Assembly: GCA_937975585.1 (NCBI GenBank)
Contig: CALJUC010000037.1
Span: 1 to 49,068, forward strand
DNA from: an uncultured Moraxella sp.
GTDB lineage: Bacteria > Pseudomonadota > Gammaproteobacteria > Pseudomonadales > Moraxellaceae
DNA: 49,068 bases
Reading direction: 5' to 3'
Part shown: positions 7,727-17,234 of the stretch, piece by piece
Layout: every line of letters starts with the position of its first letter
Numbering within the stretch: the first letter of the stretch is position 1
Translations under genes and position numbers: made by a program
Notes under the pieces: generated by a model
What the model was told of the DNA's origin: nothing
The model's input: only the letters and a program-made list of their open reading frames with translations
Databases searched by the model: none

Positions 7727-9565
7727 ATGTGCGGTATCGTCGGAGCAATTCGCAGCAACGCTAATGTTGTTGATTTTTTAACAGATGGCCTAAAACGCCT
7801 AGAATATCGCGGCTATGACTCATCGGGCATCGCGGTGCAAACCGATAATGGGCTAAAGCGCGTGCGTCGTGTCGGCCGTGTTGCGTTAATGGAAGAAGCC
7901 GCCAAAGAACGTGGCTTAACCGGTAGTACCGGTATTGGTCATACGCGCTGGGCAACCCATGGTGGGGTCACTGAGCCCAATGCCCATCCGCATATTTCAG
8001 CAAATTTGATTTCCGTGGTGCATAACGGCATTATCGAAAACTTTGAGTCAGAGCGTAGTCGCTTACAAGCGGCGGGCTATGTGTTTGAGTCGCAAACCGA
8101 CACTGAGGTCATTGCCCATAGTGTGCATCAGCAGTATGTGGCGAATGGTGGTGATTTGTTTAACGCGGTACAATCTGCATGTCAGCAATTCCACGGTGCA
8201 TTTGCGATTGGCGTTATCGCTGAAGACCAACCAAACACCATGGTGGTTGCCCGTATGGGTTGTCCATTGTTGATTGGTTTAGGGGAAGAGGAAACCTTTA
8301 TTGCTTCCGACGTATCAGCCGTGGTTGCGTTTACGCGCCAAATCATGTACCTAGAAGATGGTGATATTGCGCTATTAACTGCCAATGGCATTGAAAAAAT
8401 CTTGGACAAAAATGGCCAAACACCCAATCGCGCCATCAAAACCTCAAATGTGTCATTAGCCTCACTAGAACTTGGGCCTTATACCCATTTTATGCAAAAA
8501 GAAATCCACGAGCAGCCAGTGGCGATTGCCGATACGGCTGAGATTTTCTTAGACGGTGGTTTTGAGCCAGCCAACTTTGGTGAAAAAGCCAAAGACGTGT
8601 TTAGCCAAATTAATAGTGTCAAAATATTGGCGTGTGGTACGTCGTATTATTCAGGTTTAACGGGCAAATATTGGATTGAAAGTATCGCAAAAATCCGTTG
8701 TGATGTGGAGATTGCCAGTGAATACCGCTATCGCGATGTGATTGCTGACCCGAATGAGTTAATCATTACCATTTCGCAGTCTGGTGAAACCTTAGACACC
8801 ATGGAAGCGCTAAAATACGCCAAATCGTTAGGACACAAGCATAGCTTATCGATTTGTAATGTGATGGAGTCTGCCTTACCGCGCGAAAGTGAGTTGGTAT
8901 TGTATACCCGTGCGGGTGCTGAAATTGGTGTGGCCTCGACCAAAGCCTTTACCACGCAGTTGGTGGCGTTATTTGGCTTTGCGGTGACATTGGGTAAACT
9001 TCGTGGTGTGGTCAGTGATGCACAAGCACAGGAATACATCCAAGAGCTTCGCCAGTTACCTAATAGTATCCAACACGCGCTCAATTTAGAGCCGCAAATT
9101 GCAAGTTGGGCCAATCAGTTTGCCAATAAACCAAGTAGCTTGTTCTTGGGTCGTGGTATCCATTACCCAATCGCGTTAGAAGGCGCGTTAAAGCTTAAAG
9201 AAATCACTTATATTCATGCAGAAGCTTACCCAGCAGGTGAGCTAAAACACGGCCCATTGGCCTTGGTGGATGAGAATATGCCGGTGGTGGTGATTGCGCC
9301 AAATGATAGCTTGCTCGATAAAGTTAAAGCCAATATGCAGGAAGTTGGCGCGCGTGGCGGTGAATTATTTGTATTCACGGACTTAGATAGCGAATTTGTG
9401 GCTGATGACCAAATACACGTGATTCGTACCCCGCGCCACGTCGGTATTTTATCACCGATTGTGCATACGGTTCCGGTGCAATTGTTGTCTTATCATGTGG
9501 CGTTGGCAAAAGGTACAGACGTTGATAAGCCACGTAACTTAGCCAAATCGGTCACCGTCGAATAA
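7727..9565 (+). CDS. glmS: Glutamine--fructose-6-phosphate aminotransferase (isomerizing)
   Basis: First committed enzyme of amino-sugar synthesis, making glucosamine-6-phosphate from fructose-6-phosphate and glutamine. After the start methionine the N-terminal nucleophile cysteine is present (MCGIVGAIR), followed by RLEYRGYDSSGIAV and HTRWATHG of the glutaminase domain. Two SIS sugar-isomerase domains follow (ACGTSYYSG; ISQSGETLDTMEAL; GAEIGVASTKAFTTQ; LGRGIHYPIALEGALKLKE). The C-terminus ends PRNLAKSVTVE, the family tail. Length 612 is normal. AAGGAAC precedes the ATG. I looked for a glmS ribozyme in the leader and did not see one, as expected outside Gram-positives. Confidence 0.98.
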   Translation: MCGIVGAIRSNANVVDFLTDGLKRLEYRGYDSSGIAVQTDNGLKRVRRVGRVALMEEAAKERGLTGSTGIGHTRWATHGGVTEPNAHPHISANLISVVHNGIIENFESERSRLQAAGYVFESQTDTEVIAHSVHQQYVANGGDLFNAVQSACQQFHGAFAIGVIAEDQPNTMVVARMGCPLLIGLGEEETFIASDVSAVVAFTRQIMYLEDGDIALLTANGIEKILDKNGQTPNRAIKTSNVSLASLELGPYTHFMQKEIHEQPVAIADTAEIFLDGGFEPANFGEKAKDVFSQINSVKILACGTSYYSGLTGKYWIESIAKIRCDVEIASEYRYRDVIADPNELIITISQSGETLDTMEALKYAKSLGHKHSLSICNVMESALPRESELVLYTRAGAEIGVASTKAFTTQLVALFGFAVTLGKLRGVVSDAQAQEYIQELRQLPNSIQHALNLEPQIASWANQFANKPSSLFLGRGIHYPIALEGALKLKEITYIHAEAYPAGELKHGPLALVDENMPVVVIAPNDSLLDKVKANMQEVGARGGELFVFTDLDSEFVADDQIHVIRTPRHVGILSPIVHTVPVQLLSYHVALAKGTDVDKPRNLAKSVTVE

Positions 9566-9632
9566 TGTTTGTCGGGATTAAAGTAGATTTGTGGTTAAGT
9601 AATTAGGTGTCATACTATTAACGCCTATTTTG

Positions 9633-9673
9633 TCCTTTGTTATTCTGCTTTTGAGGATAACAAAGGATTTTTT
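9633..9673 (+). terminator. Terminator after glmS
   Basis: TCCTTTGTTATY pairs with GATAACAAAGGA around a short loop, followed by six Ts. It lies 68 bp downstream of glmS. Confidence 0.75.
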
Positions 9674-9758
9674 ATGTCTATTAAAGCGCCACAAACTTAC
9701 CCACCTTTTGTAAACATGCAAGATATTTCATCACTTGGACGCTCACATTGGGTTGTTG

Positions 9759-10289
9759 TTACAGCATCGTATCAAAATGCTCAATAAACTGCTGCAATGC
9801 TTTTCGATAGAACTCGTCGGTGAGTTGACCATTGTCGTCAAGCGCTTTGCTGATTTGCGAAAAATTAATCATGGTCGTTGATACAATCATCTGCTGATAA
9901 TAAGCAATACGTTGCAATTCAGTGGCCGCTAAATTGGCATTACCACGACCGGGCGTGGCACTGGCAATCGCGACTTTTTTGCCCGCCCAAGACTTGGTAT
10001 CAGAAGGACGACTCACCACATCAATAAAGTTTTTCAATCCGGCAGGCAAGCCACGGTTATATTCTGGGGTAAAGAAAATCACGCCATCGGCTTGGTTGAC
10101 TTGTTGACGTACTCGCTCATAACTGGTGATGACCTCACCGTCTTGGTCTTGGTTATACAGCGGCAAGTCACCAATGACTGCTTCTTCAATGTGCCAGTCA
10201 GCGGGTGCCATGGCCTTGGCATTGTCAGCAACTTTACGATTAAATGAGTCTTTACGTAGACTACCGATGACGAATACAATTTTTTTCAT
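9759..10289 (-). CDS. NADPH-dependent FMN reductase family protein
   Basis: A 176-residue flavodoxin-fold quinone/FMN/azo/chromate reductase-type protein. The FMN phosphate-binding loop is at the start (VIGSLRKDSFNRKVAD), then a mid-chain FFTPEYNRGLPAGLKNFIDVVSR with the family's PEYN motif, and GKKVAIASATPGRGNANLA. The natural electron acceptor cannot be assigned. The open frame extends 11 codons upstream, but the chosen ATG at 10289 is preceded by AAGGAAA at a good distance and begins MKKIVFVIG like relatives. It is a single gene on the minus strand, convergent with glmS. Confidence 0.88.
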   Translation of the reverse strand: MKKIVFVIGSLRKDSFNRKVADNAKAMAPADWHIEEAVIGDLPLYNQDQDGEVITSYERVRQQVNQADGVIFFTPEYNRGLPAGLKNFIDVVSRPSDTKSWAGKKVAIASATPGRGNANLAATELQRIAYYQQMIVSTTMINFSQISKALDDNGQLTDEFYRKALQQFIEHFDTML

Positions 10290-10350
10290 GGTATTTTCCT
10301 TATCATTTTTATGGTTATACACTATTAACTATTCTTTTTATAAAACGGCA

Positions 10351-11088
10351 TTAATGCTGACGCTCGACCGGTTGTTGTAGCGCTTCAGGCAATGGTAACT
10401 CGGTTAAACCCGCCTCACTAATATCGTTAGGACGAGCAACCACCAACGCCTCAAAGCCTTGTGCGGTGGCAATCGCATTCACCACATCAACTTTACCGAG
10501 TTTGCTACCCGCCGCTGGCACCTCACCTGCACCCGCCACACGATGTAACCACGCTTTTGGACTGGCTTTAAAATATAAGCGTGCGATGATTTCCTGTCCA
10601 AGATAACAGCCTTTGTCATAGTCAACACCGCCGCGTTGATGTAAGCGTAACTCTTGGGGTTGGAATAAACCTTGCGTGGCGCTCGTAATCCACACGTTGC
10701 CTTGCTCAATGCTCAAGCGCTGCCACATAGCCAAGTCGGTTGATGCGTTAGCTTCACCAAAGGTCGGCACACCATCAACCATGACGGTTGCTATTGGGGT
10801 AGGCGCGGACAAGGTGATTTTAGAAAAGGCACCGTATTTTTTGATATGTTTGGCCAAGCTGTCTGCCAAGTCTTGACTAGTCACAAGGTCGAATTCTTGC
10901 TCTGCGCGTTTCTTTAACCAAATGCCAAACTCCACACGGCCTTTTAGGTTGCTAATTGCTGTGGCTTGATAGGCATCATCAAGCTTGCTCACATTGCAAG
11001 TAATTTGGCCTTGCAAAAATTTTTCGGCATCTGCACCGCTTAAGGTAAACTGCACAAAGCCATTGTTAGAAGATAATGTGTCGCTCAT
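10351..11088 (-). CDS. ygfZ: YgfZ/GcvT-domain folate-binding protein
   Basis: Homologue of the GcvT-like protein YgfZ, which binds tetrahydrofolate and supports assembly or repair of certain Fe-S enzymes such as MiaB. The signature cysteine motif KGCYLGQEIIARLYFK is intact near residues 160-175, and the N-terminal part contains ADAEKFLQGQITCNV, matching the family. At 245 residues it is shorter than E. coli YgfZ (about 326), the short form I would expect in Moraxellaceae, though that comparison is from memory. It is about 60 bp upstream of the FMN reductase on the same strand; co-transcription is possible. Confidence 0.88.
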   Translation of the reverse strand: MSDTLSSNNGFVQFTLSGADAEKFLQGQITCNVSKLDDAYQATAISNLKGRVEFGIWLKKRAEQEFDLVTSQDLADSLAKHIKKYGAFSKITLSAPTPIATVMVDGVPTFGEANASTDLAMWQRLSIEQGNVWITSATQGLFQPQELRLHQRGGVDYDKGCYLGQEIIARLYFKASPKAWLHRVAGAGEVPAAGSKLGKVDVVNAIATAQGFEALVVARPNDISEAGLTELPLPEALQQPVERQH

Positions 11089-11407
11089 ATTCTCACCGAT
11101 AGGGATTTATTATAAAAAGTTTTTGAAGATATCAGCTAATGGCTTGGGTAAGGCCGCTGATAAAAACTGATAATAATTGCCCTTAGTGTTACACAAATCA
11201 TCTTAGGCTTCAATGTTGCTTTTGTTGAGATAATCTTATGAATGAAAACTGTTTTTCCACTTGGTTACCCTTGACCGCATCAGTATGGCTAAATGTTTTA
11301 TTTCAATAATAAAATAGCGTACAATAGCTTAAGTTTAGCGCCGGTTTTAACACATTTTTTGTGTATTTTGTGGGCTATTTTTATTGATTAAATAATTTAA
11401 GGGACTT
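11089..11407. other. 319-bp divergent intergenic region between ygfZ and yjdM
   Basis: This gap separates the divergent ygfZ and yjdM-kpsC-kpsS units and should hold both promoters. I see a TTGACC at 11271-11276 and a TACAAT at 11320-11325, but they are 43 bp apart and neither has a convincing partner. No RNA gene or conserved ORF is visible. Confidence 0.4.
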
Positions 11408-11752
11408 ATGAGCTTACCAGTATGCCCAAAATGTGGCGAAGATTATACGTATCAAGATGGGGATTTGTTGATTTGTCCAATGTGTAGCCACGAATGGCAT
11501 GCAAACGAATTAGAATCTGACAATGACACAGCCGTTATCAAAGACGCGGTCGGCAATGTATTGCAAGATGGTGACAGTGTGACCGTGATTAAGGACTTAA
11601 AGGTAAAAGGCTCAAGCACACCGATTAAAGTGGGTACCAAAGTCAAATCGATTCGCTTGCTGCACGATGCACCCGATGACCATGACATCGACTGCAAAAT
11701 TGAGGGTTTTGGCGCGATGAAACTCAAATCAAGCGTGGTCAAAAAAGCCTGA
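11408..11752 (+). CDS. yjdM: YjdM/PhnA-family zinc-ribbon protein
   Basis: A 114-residue protein of the family historically called PhnA. The N-terminal zinc ribbon has two CxxC pairs (CPKC near residue 6 and CPMC near residue 25), followed by the C-terminal SH3-like PhnA domain (VLQDGDSVTVIKDLKVKG; IDCKIEGFGAMKLKSSVVKK). Despite the name it is not a proven phosphonate enzyme in this setting and no phn genes are nearby; the function is unknown. GGGAC is close to the ATG. The stop codon overlaps the kpsC start by one base (TGATG), so the two are translationally coupled, which is an unusual partner. Confidence 0.93.
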   Translation: MSLPVCPKCGEDYTYQDGDLLICPMCSHEWHANELESDNDTAVIKDAVGNVLQDGDSVTVIKDLKVKGSSTPIKVGTKVKSIRLLHDAPDDHDIDCKIEGFGAMKLKSSVVKKA

Positions 11753-13959
11753 TGACTGATACGCAAGTAGAACCAATCGTGACATATGGTGTGTTTGGCA
11801 AGGGTATGCTCAAGAACAATGCCCAGTTACAGGCGTTTTTGCAAGCCTATAATGGACAGGATGCGCAGGTCAAACGTGTGTATCCCTTGCTTTCAACCAC
11901 CGATGGTGTCACGGCAATGCTTGGCTGGGGGCGAAAAAAAAGCTACCACCGCGCGAGCCGTTTTGCTTTGCGTCATCAGATGCAAATGCTCACCCTTGAA
12001 GATGGCTTTTTGCGCTCTCTAGATAGCGGTAAGTCTAGCCGCCATGCCTGTAGTATGGTTGTCGACCCGATTGGGATTTATTTCGATGCCAAAGCGCCTT
12101 CCTATCTTGAACAGTTGATTATCACCAGTCGTTTAACCCACGAGCAACAGCAACGCGCTGAACGTTTGATCGCTACGATCACCCACGAACGTCTATCCAA
12201 ATACAATTCCACCGCCAAAACAGGCACATTGACTGGACTTGACTTTTCAGCCGCTGAGCATGTGCTACTGATTGACCAAGTGGCAGGTGATCAATCCATT
12301 GCGGGTGCCGGTGCCAGTAAAAAAAGCTTTGCCAAAATGCTAAAAGCCGCGCAGCGTCAATATCCCAATGCGCAGTTATGGGTCAAAGCACACCCAGCGG
12401 GCAAGTTAGGGTATTTAACGGAACTTAAGCTGCCGCCATCGGTACGGGTGATTAGTACCACGGTTAATCCACTTGAGTTACTTGAGCGCATAGATGCGGT
12501 GTATACGGTCAGTTCGCACATGGGCTTTGAGGCATTAATGCTCGGTAAGGCAGTGCATTGCTTTGGCGTACCCTGGTACTCGGGATGGGGGTTGACGGAC
12601 GATAGCCAAGCACCAAGTAAAGTTTACCAACAAGCCTATCAGCGTCGTGAGGCATTACTTAAGCCGAACTTAGCACAGCTATTTACCGCCTGTTATCTGC
12701 GTTATAGTCAATATGTCGATCCAGCGACTGGCCGGGCGTGCCAAATTGAGCCAGTACTAGATTGGCTAATCACCAACCGCCATTGGCGCGATAAATTACC
12801 GCATGATTTAACCGTTTATGAATTAAGTTTTTGGAAATACGGGTTTTTAAAGGCATTCTTGGCGACCAGTCAGGCGGCATTATTTTTTAAGCCAAAATTT
12901 AAACTCAAAACCGCGCTGAATCCAAAGCAAGTCAGCTTTCCAAAAACCGAACCGTTTTTAGTATGGGGCTTTGCCAAAAAGCGACAACTGGCGCGAAAAC
13001 TTCATAATACCGCCACACCGATTTGGTGTATGGAAGATGGGTTTATTCGCTCGAATGGTTTGGGTGCAAGCTTGATTGAGCCATTGTCTGTGGTGCTAGA
13101 TCAAAGTGGTATTTATTATAACGCCACCGAGCCAAGTGATTTAGAGCAGTTATTACAAGTTCAACCCGTGTTAACGACCGAACAGCATACACGCGTTCAA
13201 GCCTTGATAACGCGTTTACTGGCGCAGCAAGTTAGCAAGTATAATGTCGGTATTCATCAACCGCTTAATATTAAGCGCACCGATAGCAAGCAGCCGATTA
13301 TTTTGGTGGTTGGCCAGGTGGAAGATGATATGTCGGTCAAGTTATGCGCCAGCGATATCACCACTAATCTCGCCTTGCTACAGCGCGTGCGTACAGATAA
13401 CCCAGACGCTTATATCATTTATAAGCCACATCCCGATGTCGAAGCCGGCTTACGCACTGGCAAAATCGCGGCGCGTGATATGCAACGTCATGCCGACCAA
13501 GTGGTGACAGATATCGCCATGCCCGTGTGTTTAGCGGCAGTTGATGCCGTACATACGATGAGTTCTTTGACAGGATTTGAAGCGTTATTACGAGGGTTGG
13601 CAGTGACTTGCTATGGTCTACCATTTTATGCAGGGTGGGGACTGACCACGGATAAAGCGCAAAACGCGGTAGCTGAACAAGCCAAACAGCGCCGCGCCCG
13701 CACGCAAGCGTTAAGCTTAACCCAGTTGGTATATGCGACCTTAATTGATTACCCGTTGTACCGCGTACCCCAGGGTTATGGGTTGGCACAAGTTGAACAG
13801 GTCATTGACTATCTATACCCAACTAGCGTGGATGACCAAGTCAATGCGGTTCAACCGTCTGCCAAATCGTCCTTTACCCAGCAGGCTAAATTAAAACTGA
13901 TGCAGACGCGGCAACGCATAAAACGACGATTGCCAAAAGCCGATGCCAACGATGCATAA
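11752..13959 (+). CDS. kpsC: Capsule Kdo transferase KpsC (dual-module)
   Basis: Member of the KpsC/LipA family, which with KpsS builds the poly-beta-Kdo linker on lyso-phosphatidylglycerol that anchors ABC-transporter-dependent capsules. The 735-residue protein is an internal duplication. Module 1 has LEDGFLRSL near residue 82, VKAHPAGK near 210, and SSHMGFEALMLGKAVHCFG then PWYSGWGLT. Module 2 repeats these as MEDGFIRSN near 426, YKPHPDVE near 560, and SSLTGFEALLRGLAVTCYG then PFYAGWGLT, an offset of about 344 residues. This matches the known arrangement of two beta-Kdo transferase modules of different linkage specificity. The C-terminus is basic. The start overlaps yjdM; kpsS follows after 75 bp. 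No kpsM/T/E/D/F/U genes are in the window. Confidence 0.93.
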   Translation: MTDTQVEPIVTYGVFGKGMLKNNAQLQAFLQAYNGQDAQVKRVYPLLSTTDGVTAMLGWGRKKSYHRASRFALRHQMQMLTLEDGFLRSLDSGKSSRHACSMVVDPIGIYFDAKAPSYLEQLIITSRLTHEQQQRAERLIATITHERLSKYNSTAKTGTLTGLDFSAAEHVLLIDQVAGDQSIAGAGASKKSFAKMLKAAQRQYPNAQLWVKAHPAGKLGYLTELKLPPSVRVISTTVNPLELLERIDAVYTVSSHMGFEALMLGKAVHCFGVPWYSGWGLTDDSQAPSKVYQQAYQRREALLKPNLAQLFTACYLRYSQYVDPATGRACQIEPVLDWLITNRHWRDKLPHDLTVYELSFWKYGFLKAFLATSQAALFFKPKFKLKTALNPKQVSFPKTEPFLVWGFAKKRQLARKLHNTATPIWCMEDGFIRSNGLGASLIEPLSVVLDQSGIYYNATEPSDLEQLLQVQPVLTTEQHTRVQALITRLLAQQVSKYNVGIHQPLNIKRTDSKQPIILVVGQVEDDMSVKLCASDITTNLALLQRVRTDNPDAYIIYKPHPDVEAGLRTGKIAARDMQRHADQVVTDIAMPVCLAAVDAVHTMSSLTGFEALLRGLAVTCYGLPFYAGWGLTTDKAQNAVAEQAKQRRARTQALSLTQLVYATLIDYPLYRVPQGYGLAQVEQVIDYLYPTSVDDQVNAVQPSAKSSFTQQAKLKLMQTRQRIKRRLPKADANDA

Positions 13960-14034
13960 ATTATCACTTAGCCAATAGCGTATATACAGTCCAGTTAGTT
14001 AACCAACATCAAGACCAAACCATGAGGGAAAAGT

Positions 14035-15243
14035 ATGGCAGCATCCATGCGGCGCTTACTGACGCACCAACATGTCCTGTTAATCCAAGGAAAAATGGGC
14101 TCATTTTTTAGCCGATTTTCAGGATTTTTGCAGGCATCGGGGATGATTGTCAGCAAGATTAATTTAAATGCCGGGGATGCATTTTTTTATCAGCATACCA
14201 ACCATGTCTATAACTATAAAGACACTTTAGCCAATTTCCCTGACTATATTACCCGGCTGATTGCCGATGAACATATCGATGCGGTGGTGTGTTTTGGGGA
14301 TTGTCGTCCCCATCATGCGATTGCAGCGCAAGTCTGTAAGCGAGATGGCATTTCGTTTTTTGTGTTCGAAGAGGGTTATCTGCGCCCTGATTATATTACC
14401 TTGCAAGAGGGGGGTATTAACGGTAATTCACAACTTGATACGCGTGAAATCCGTGAATTGCCAAAGGCCAATGACAAGCCGTTACCGACCTTTAACCGGT
14501 TTTATCGTTTGTGTTGGGCGGCTGTGGTGTATTACATCATGGTCAAAGCCAAAGCCCGTGAATACCCGCACTATCAGCATTACCGTGGCATGAGTGCTTG
14601 GCAAGAAGCGTTAACGTGGGTCAAAGCACCGTTGATTAAGGCAAAAGGCTATCGTGCCGATAAACAACTGGAACAGCGCTTAAAGACTGAGCTGACAGAA
14701 CAGTATTTTTTGGTGAGCTTGCAAGTCTATAACGATTCGCAAATTACCTTTCACAGTGATTATGTCGATATTGTGGATTTTATTGATGAGGTGATGAGCA
14801 GTTTTGCGGCACATGCGCCTGCGTATGTACATTTGGTATTTAAACATCACCCATTAGACCGCGCCCATCGTCAGTATGGGCCAGTGATTGCCGGACTCGC
14901 CACCAAACTTGGCATTGCCACGCGTGTGCATTATGGATGTGATATGCATCTGCCGACCTTAATTCGTGACAGCTTGGGTATGGTGACTATCAATAGCACC
15001 ACGGGCCTACAATCGATTTATCACCGTAAACCGACCAAAACCATGGGCCGCGCGATTTATAATATTGACAATCTTACCGACCAACAGCCGTTGGATAGCT
15101 TTTGGCAAAACCCAAAAACACCGGATAATAGCTTTTATCAGCGTTTTCGTGAATACTTGATTGAGCAAACCCAGCTCAACGGCTCATTTTATGGTAAGTC
15201 GCCTTGGGTAGATAAGTATTTAACCAATAATCTATCTGCTTAA
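14035..15243 (+). CDS. kpsS: Capsule Kdo transferase KpsS
   Basis: A 402-residue KpsS/LipB-family protein, expected to add the first Kdo to lyso-phosphatidylglycerol before KpsC extends it. Typical segments are LIQGKMGSFFSRFSGFL at the start, VVCFGDCRPHHAIA, FFVFEEGYLRPDYITLQEGG near residue 110-130, LVFKHHPLDRAHRQYG, and the C-terminal STTGLQSIYHRKPTKTMG. The protein is cytoplasmic and probably membrane-associated. AGGGAAAAGT precedes the ATG. The 170 bp after it, before lepA, contain no clear terminator. The partner kpsC is directly upstream, which supports both calls. Confidence 0.93.
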   Translation: MAASMRRLLTHQHVLLIQGKMGSFFSRFSGFLQASGMIVSKINLNAGDAFFYQHTNHVYNYKDTLANFPDYITRLIADEHIDAVVCFGDCRPHHAIAAQVCKRDGISFFVFEEGYLRPDYITLQEGGINGNSQLDTREIRELPKANDKPLPTFNRFYRLCWAAVVYYIMVKAKAREYPHYQHYRGMSAWQEALTWVKAPLIKAKGYRADKQLEQRLKTELTEQYFLVSLQVYNDSQITFHSDYVDIVDFIDEVMSSFAAHAPAYVHLVFKHHPLDRAHRQYGPVIAGLATKLGIATRVHYGCDMHLPTLIRDSLGMVTINSTTGLQSIYHRKPTKTMGRAIYNIDNLTDQQPLDSFWQNPKTPDNSFYQRFREYLIEQTQLNGSFYGKSPWVDKYLTNNLSA

Positions 15244-15419
15244 TACTCGCTTCAACGGCAGAGTAAAGCATCGGCTATCTAGCGGCTTTTATTCAGCGTC
15301 ATGCGTTTAGTAGTAGGTGATTGGCAAAAAATACGCTACAATAAGACCCATTTTGACATACGATTTTATTTTGTCTGTGCTTGTATCACAGACGCTCAGT
15401 TAGCACTTAGTAGGTGATT

Positions 15420-17225
15420 GTGACCGCATTATCTAATATCCGTAATTTTTCGATTATCGCCCATATTGACCACGGTAAATCGACATTGGCCGATCGCATT
15501 ATTCAAATGTGTGGCGGGTTAGATGCCCGTGAAATGCAGGCGCAAGTGCTTGACTCGATGGACATCGAGCGTGAGCGTGGTATTACCATTAAAGCACAAT
15601 CGGTAACCTTGTATTACGACCACCCAAATGGTGAAAAGTACCAGTTTAACTTTATCGACACACCCGGTCACGTTGACTTCTCATACGAGGTTTCACGCTC
15701 ATTGGCCGCGTGTGAAGGCGCTTTGTTAGTTGTCGATGCCGCGCAAGGCGTTGAGGCGCAGTCGGTTGCCAACTGCTATACCGCGATTGAACAAGGTCTT
15801 GAAGTATTGCCGATATTGAACAAAATCGACTTACCGCAAGTTGACCCTGAGCGCGTGATTCAAGAAATCGAAGATATTATCGGTATTGAAGCGGTGGATG
15901 CACCTCGCGTATCGGCAAAAACAGGCGTGGGCGTTGATGACTTACTCCAAGCGATTGTCGAAAAAATCCCAGCACCAACCGGTGACCGTGAGGCGCCACT
16001 GCAAGCCTTGATTATCGACTCTTGGTTCGACAACTACTTGGGCGTTGTGTCATTGGTACGTGTGCGCCAAGGTACCCTCAAAAAAGACGATAAAATCTAT
16101 ATCAAATCGACCAAAATGTCGCATCCGGTGACATCAATTGGTGTGTTTACGCCAAAGTCAATGGAAACCAATAAGCTTGAAGCCGGTGAAGTGGGCTTTG
16201 TGATTGCGGGTATTAAAGACATTGGCGGTGCGCCAGTTGGTGACACCATCACCCATGCAAAGACCCCTGATGTCGATAGTATCCCAGGTTTCCAAAAAGT
16301 CAAACCACAGGTGTATGCGGGTCTATTCCCGGTCGATTCAAGCGACTTTGAAGCCTTCCGCGAAGCCTTGCAAAAATTACAAATCAATGACGCGGCACTG
16401 TTCTTTGAGCCGGATACCTCAGATGCGTTGGGCTTTGGTTTCCGTTGTGGTTTCTTGGGTATGCTCCATATGGAAATCATCCAAGAACGCCTCGAGCGCG
16501 AGTATGACTTGGATTTGATTACCACCGCACCGACCGTTATTTATGAAATTAAAAAACGCGGTGGTGAAGTCGTACAGATTGATAACCCATCGAAGCTACC
16601 AGACCCAGGCACGATTGAAGAATTCCGCGAGCCAATTGCGCGCTGTAATATCCTCGTGCCACAAGATTATCTTGGTAACGTGATGACGCTTTGTATTGAG
16701 CGTCGCGGTGTCCAAGTCGATATGAAGTTTATGGCCAACCAAGTGCAGCTCACCTTTGACATTCCAATGGGTGAAGTCGTCATGGACTTTTTTGACCGCT
16801 TAAAATCTGTATCACGCGGTTTTGCGTCACTCGATTATAGCTTTGACCGCTTTGAAAAGGACCGTTTGGTGAAGGTTGATGTGTTGATTAATGGCGAAAA
16901 AGTTGACGCGCTAGCCATGATTTGCCATGCAGACCAAGCGCGTTACCGTGGTAACCAGTTAGTCGAAAAAATGAAAGAATTGATTCCACGTCAGATGTTT
17001 GATGTGGCGATTCAAGCAGCGATTGGTAGCCAAATTATCGCGCGCAGTACCGTCAAAGCCATGCGCAAAGACGTCTTGGCCAAGTGTTATGGCGGTGACG
17101 TATCGCGTAAGAAAAAATTGCTATCGAAGCAAAAAGAAGGTAAAAAGCGCATGAAGCAAGTGGGTCGCGTTGAGATTCCACAAGAAGCCTTCTTAGCGGT
17201 ACTCAAAGTCGATAACCAATCATAA
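15420..17225 (+). CDS. lepA: Elongation factor 4 (LepA)
   Basis: Ribosome-associated translational GTPase. G1 is AHIDHGKST, G3 is DTPGH, G4 is NKID, and the LepA-specific C-terminal domain ends with RYRGNQLVEKMKELIPRQMF and the KKLLSKQKEGKKRMKQVG tail. Length is about 601 residues. The start is non-ATG: GTG at 15420 gives MTALSNIRNFSII and is close to relatives, with AGGTGA just upstream; an in-frame GTG at 15414 is the alternative. It heads the lepA-lepB-DUF4845-rnc-era block, and lepB starts 9 bp after its stop. Confidence 0.97.
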   Translation: MTALSNIRNFSIIAHIDHGKSTLADRIIQMCGGLDAREMQAQVLDSMDIERERGITIKAQSVTLYYDHPNGEKYQFNFIDTPGHVDFSYEVSRSLAACEGALLVVDAAQGVEAQSVANCYTAIEQGLEVLPILNKIDLPQVDPERVIQEIEDIIGIEAVDAPRVSAKTGVGVDDLLQAIVEKIPAPTGDREAPLQALIIDSWFDNYLGVVSLVRVRQGTLKKDDKIYIKSTKMSHPVTSIGVFTPKSMETNKLEAGEVGFVIAGIKDIGGAPVGDTITHAKTPDVDSIPGFQKVKPQVYAGLFPVDSSDFEAFREALQKLQINDAALFFEPDTSDALGFGFRCGFLGMLHMEIIQERLEREYDLDLITTAPTVIYEIKKRGGEVVQIDNPSKLPDPGTIEEFREPIARCNILVPQDYLGNVMTLCIERRGVQVDMKFMANQVQLTFDIPMGEVVMDFFDRLKSVSRGFASLDYSFDRFEKDRLVKVDVLINGEKVDALAMICHADQARYRGNQLVEKMKELIPRQMFDVAIQAAIGSQIIARSTVKAMRKDVLAKCYGGDVSRKKKLLSKQKEGKKRMKQVGRVEIPQEAFLAVLKVDNQS

Positions 17226-17234
17226 AGGTGTTTC

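Noticed and set aside
13415..13789. 124-codon minus-strand open frame
   Set aside because: Antisense to kpsC module 2, with no sequence character of its own.
15301..15345. Promoter TTGGCA with TACAAT before lepA
   Set aside because: The two boxes are only 10 bp apart, too close for sigma-70.
16097..16525. 142-codon minus-strand open frame
   Set aside because: Antisense shadow of lepA.
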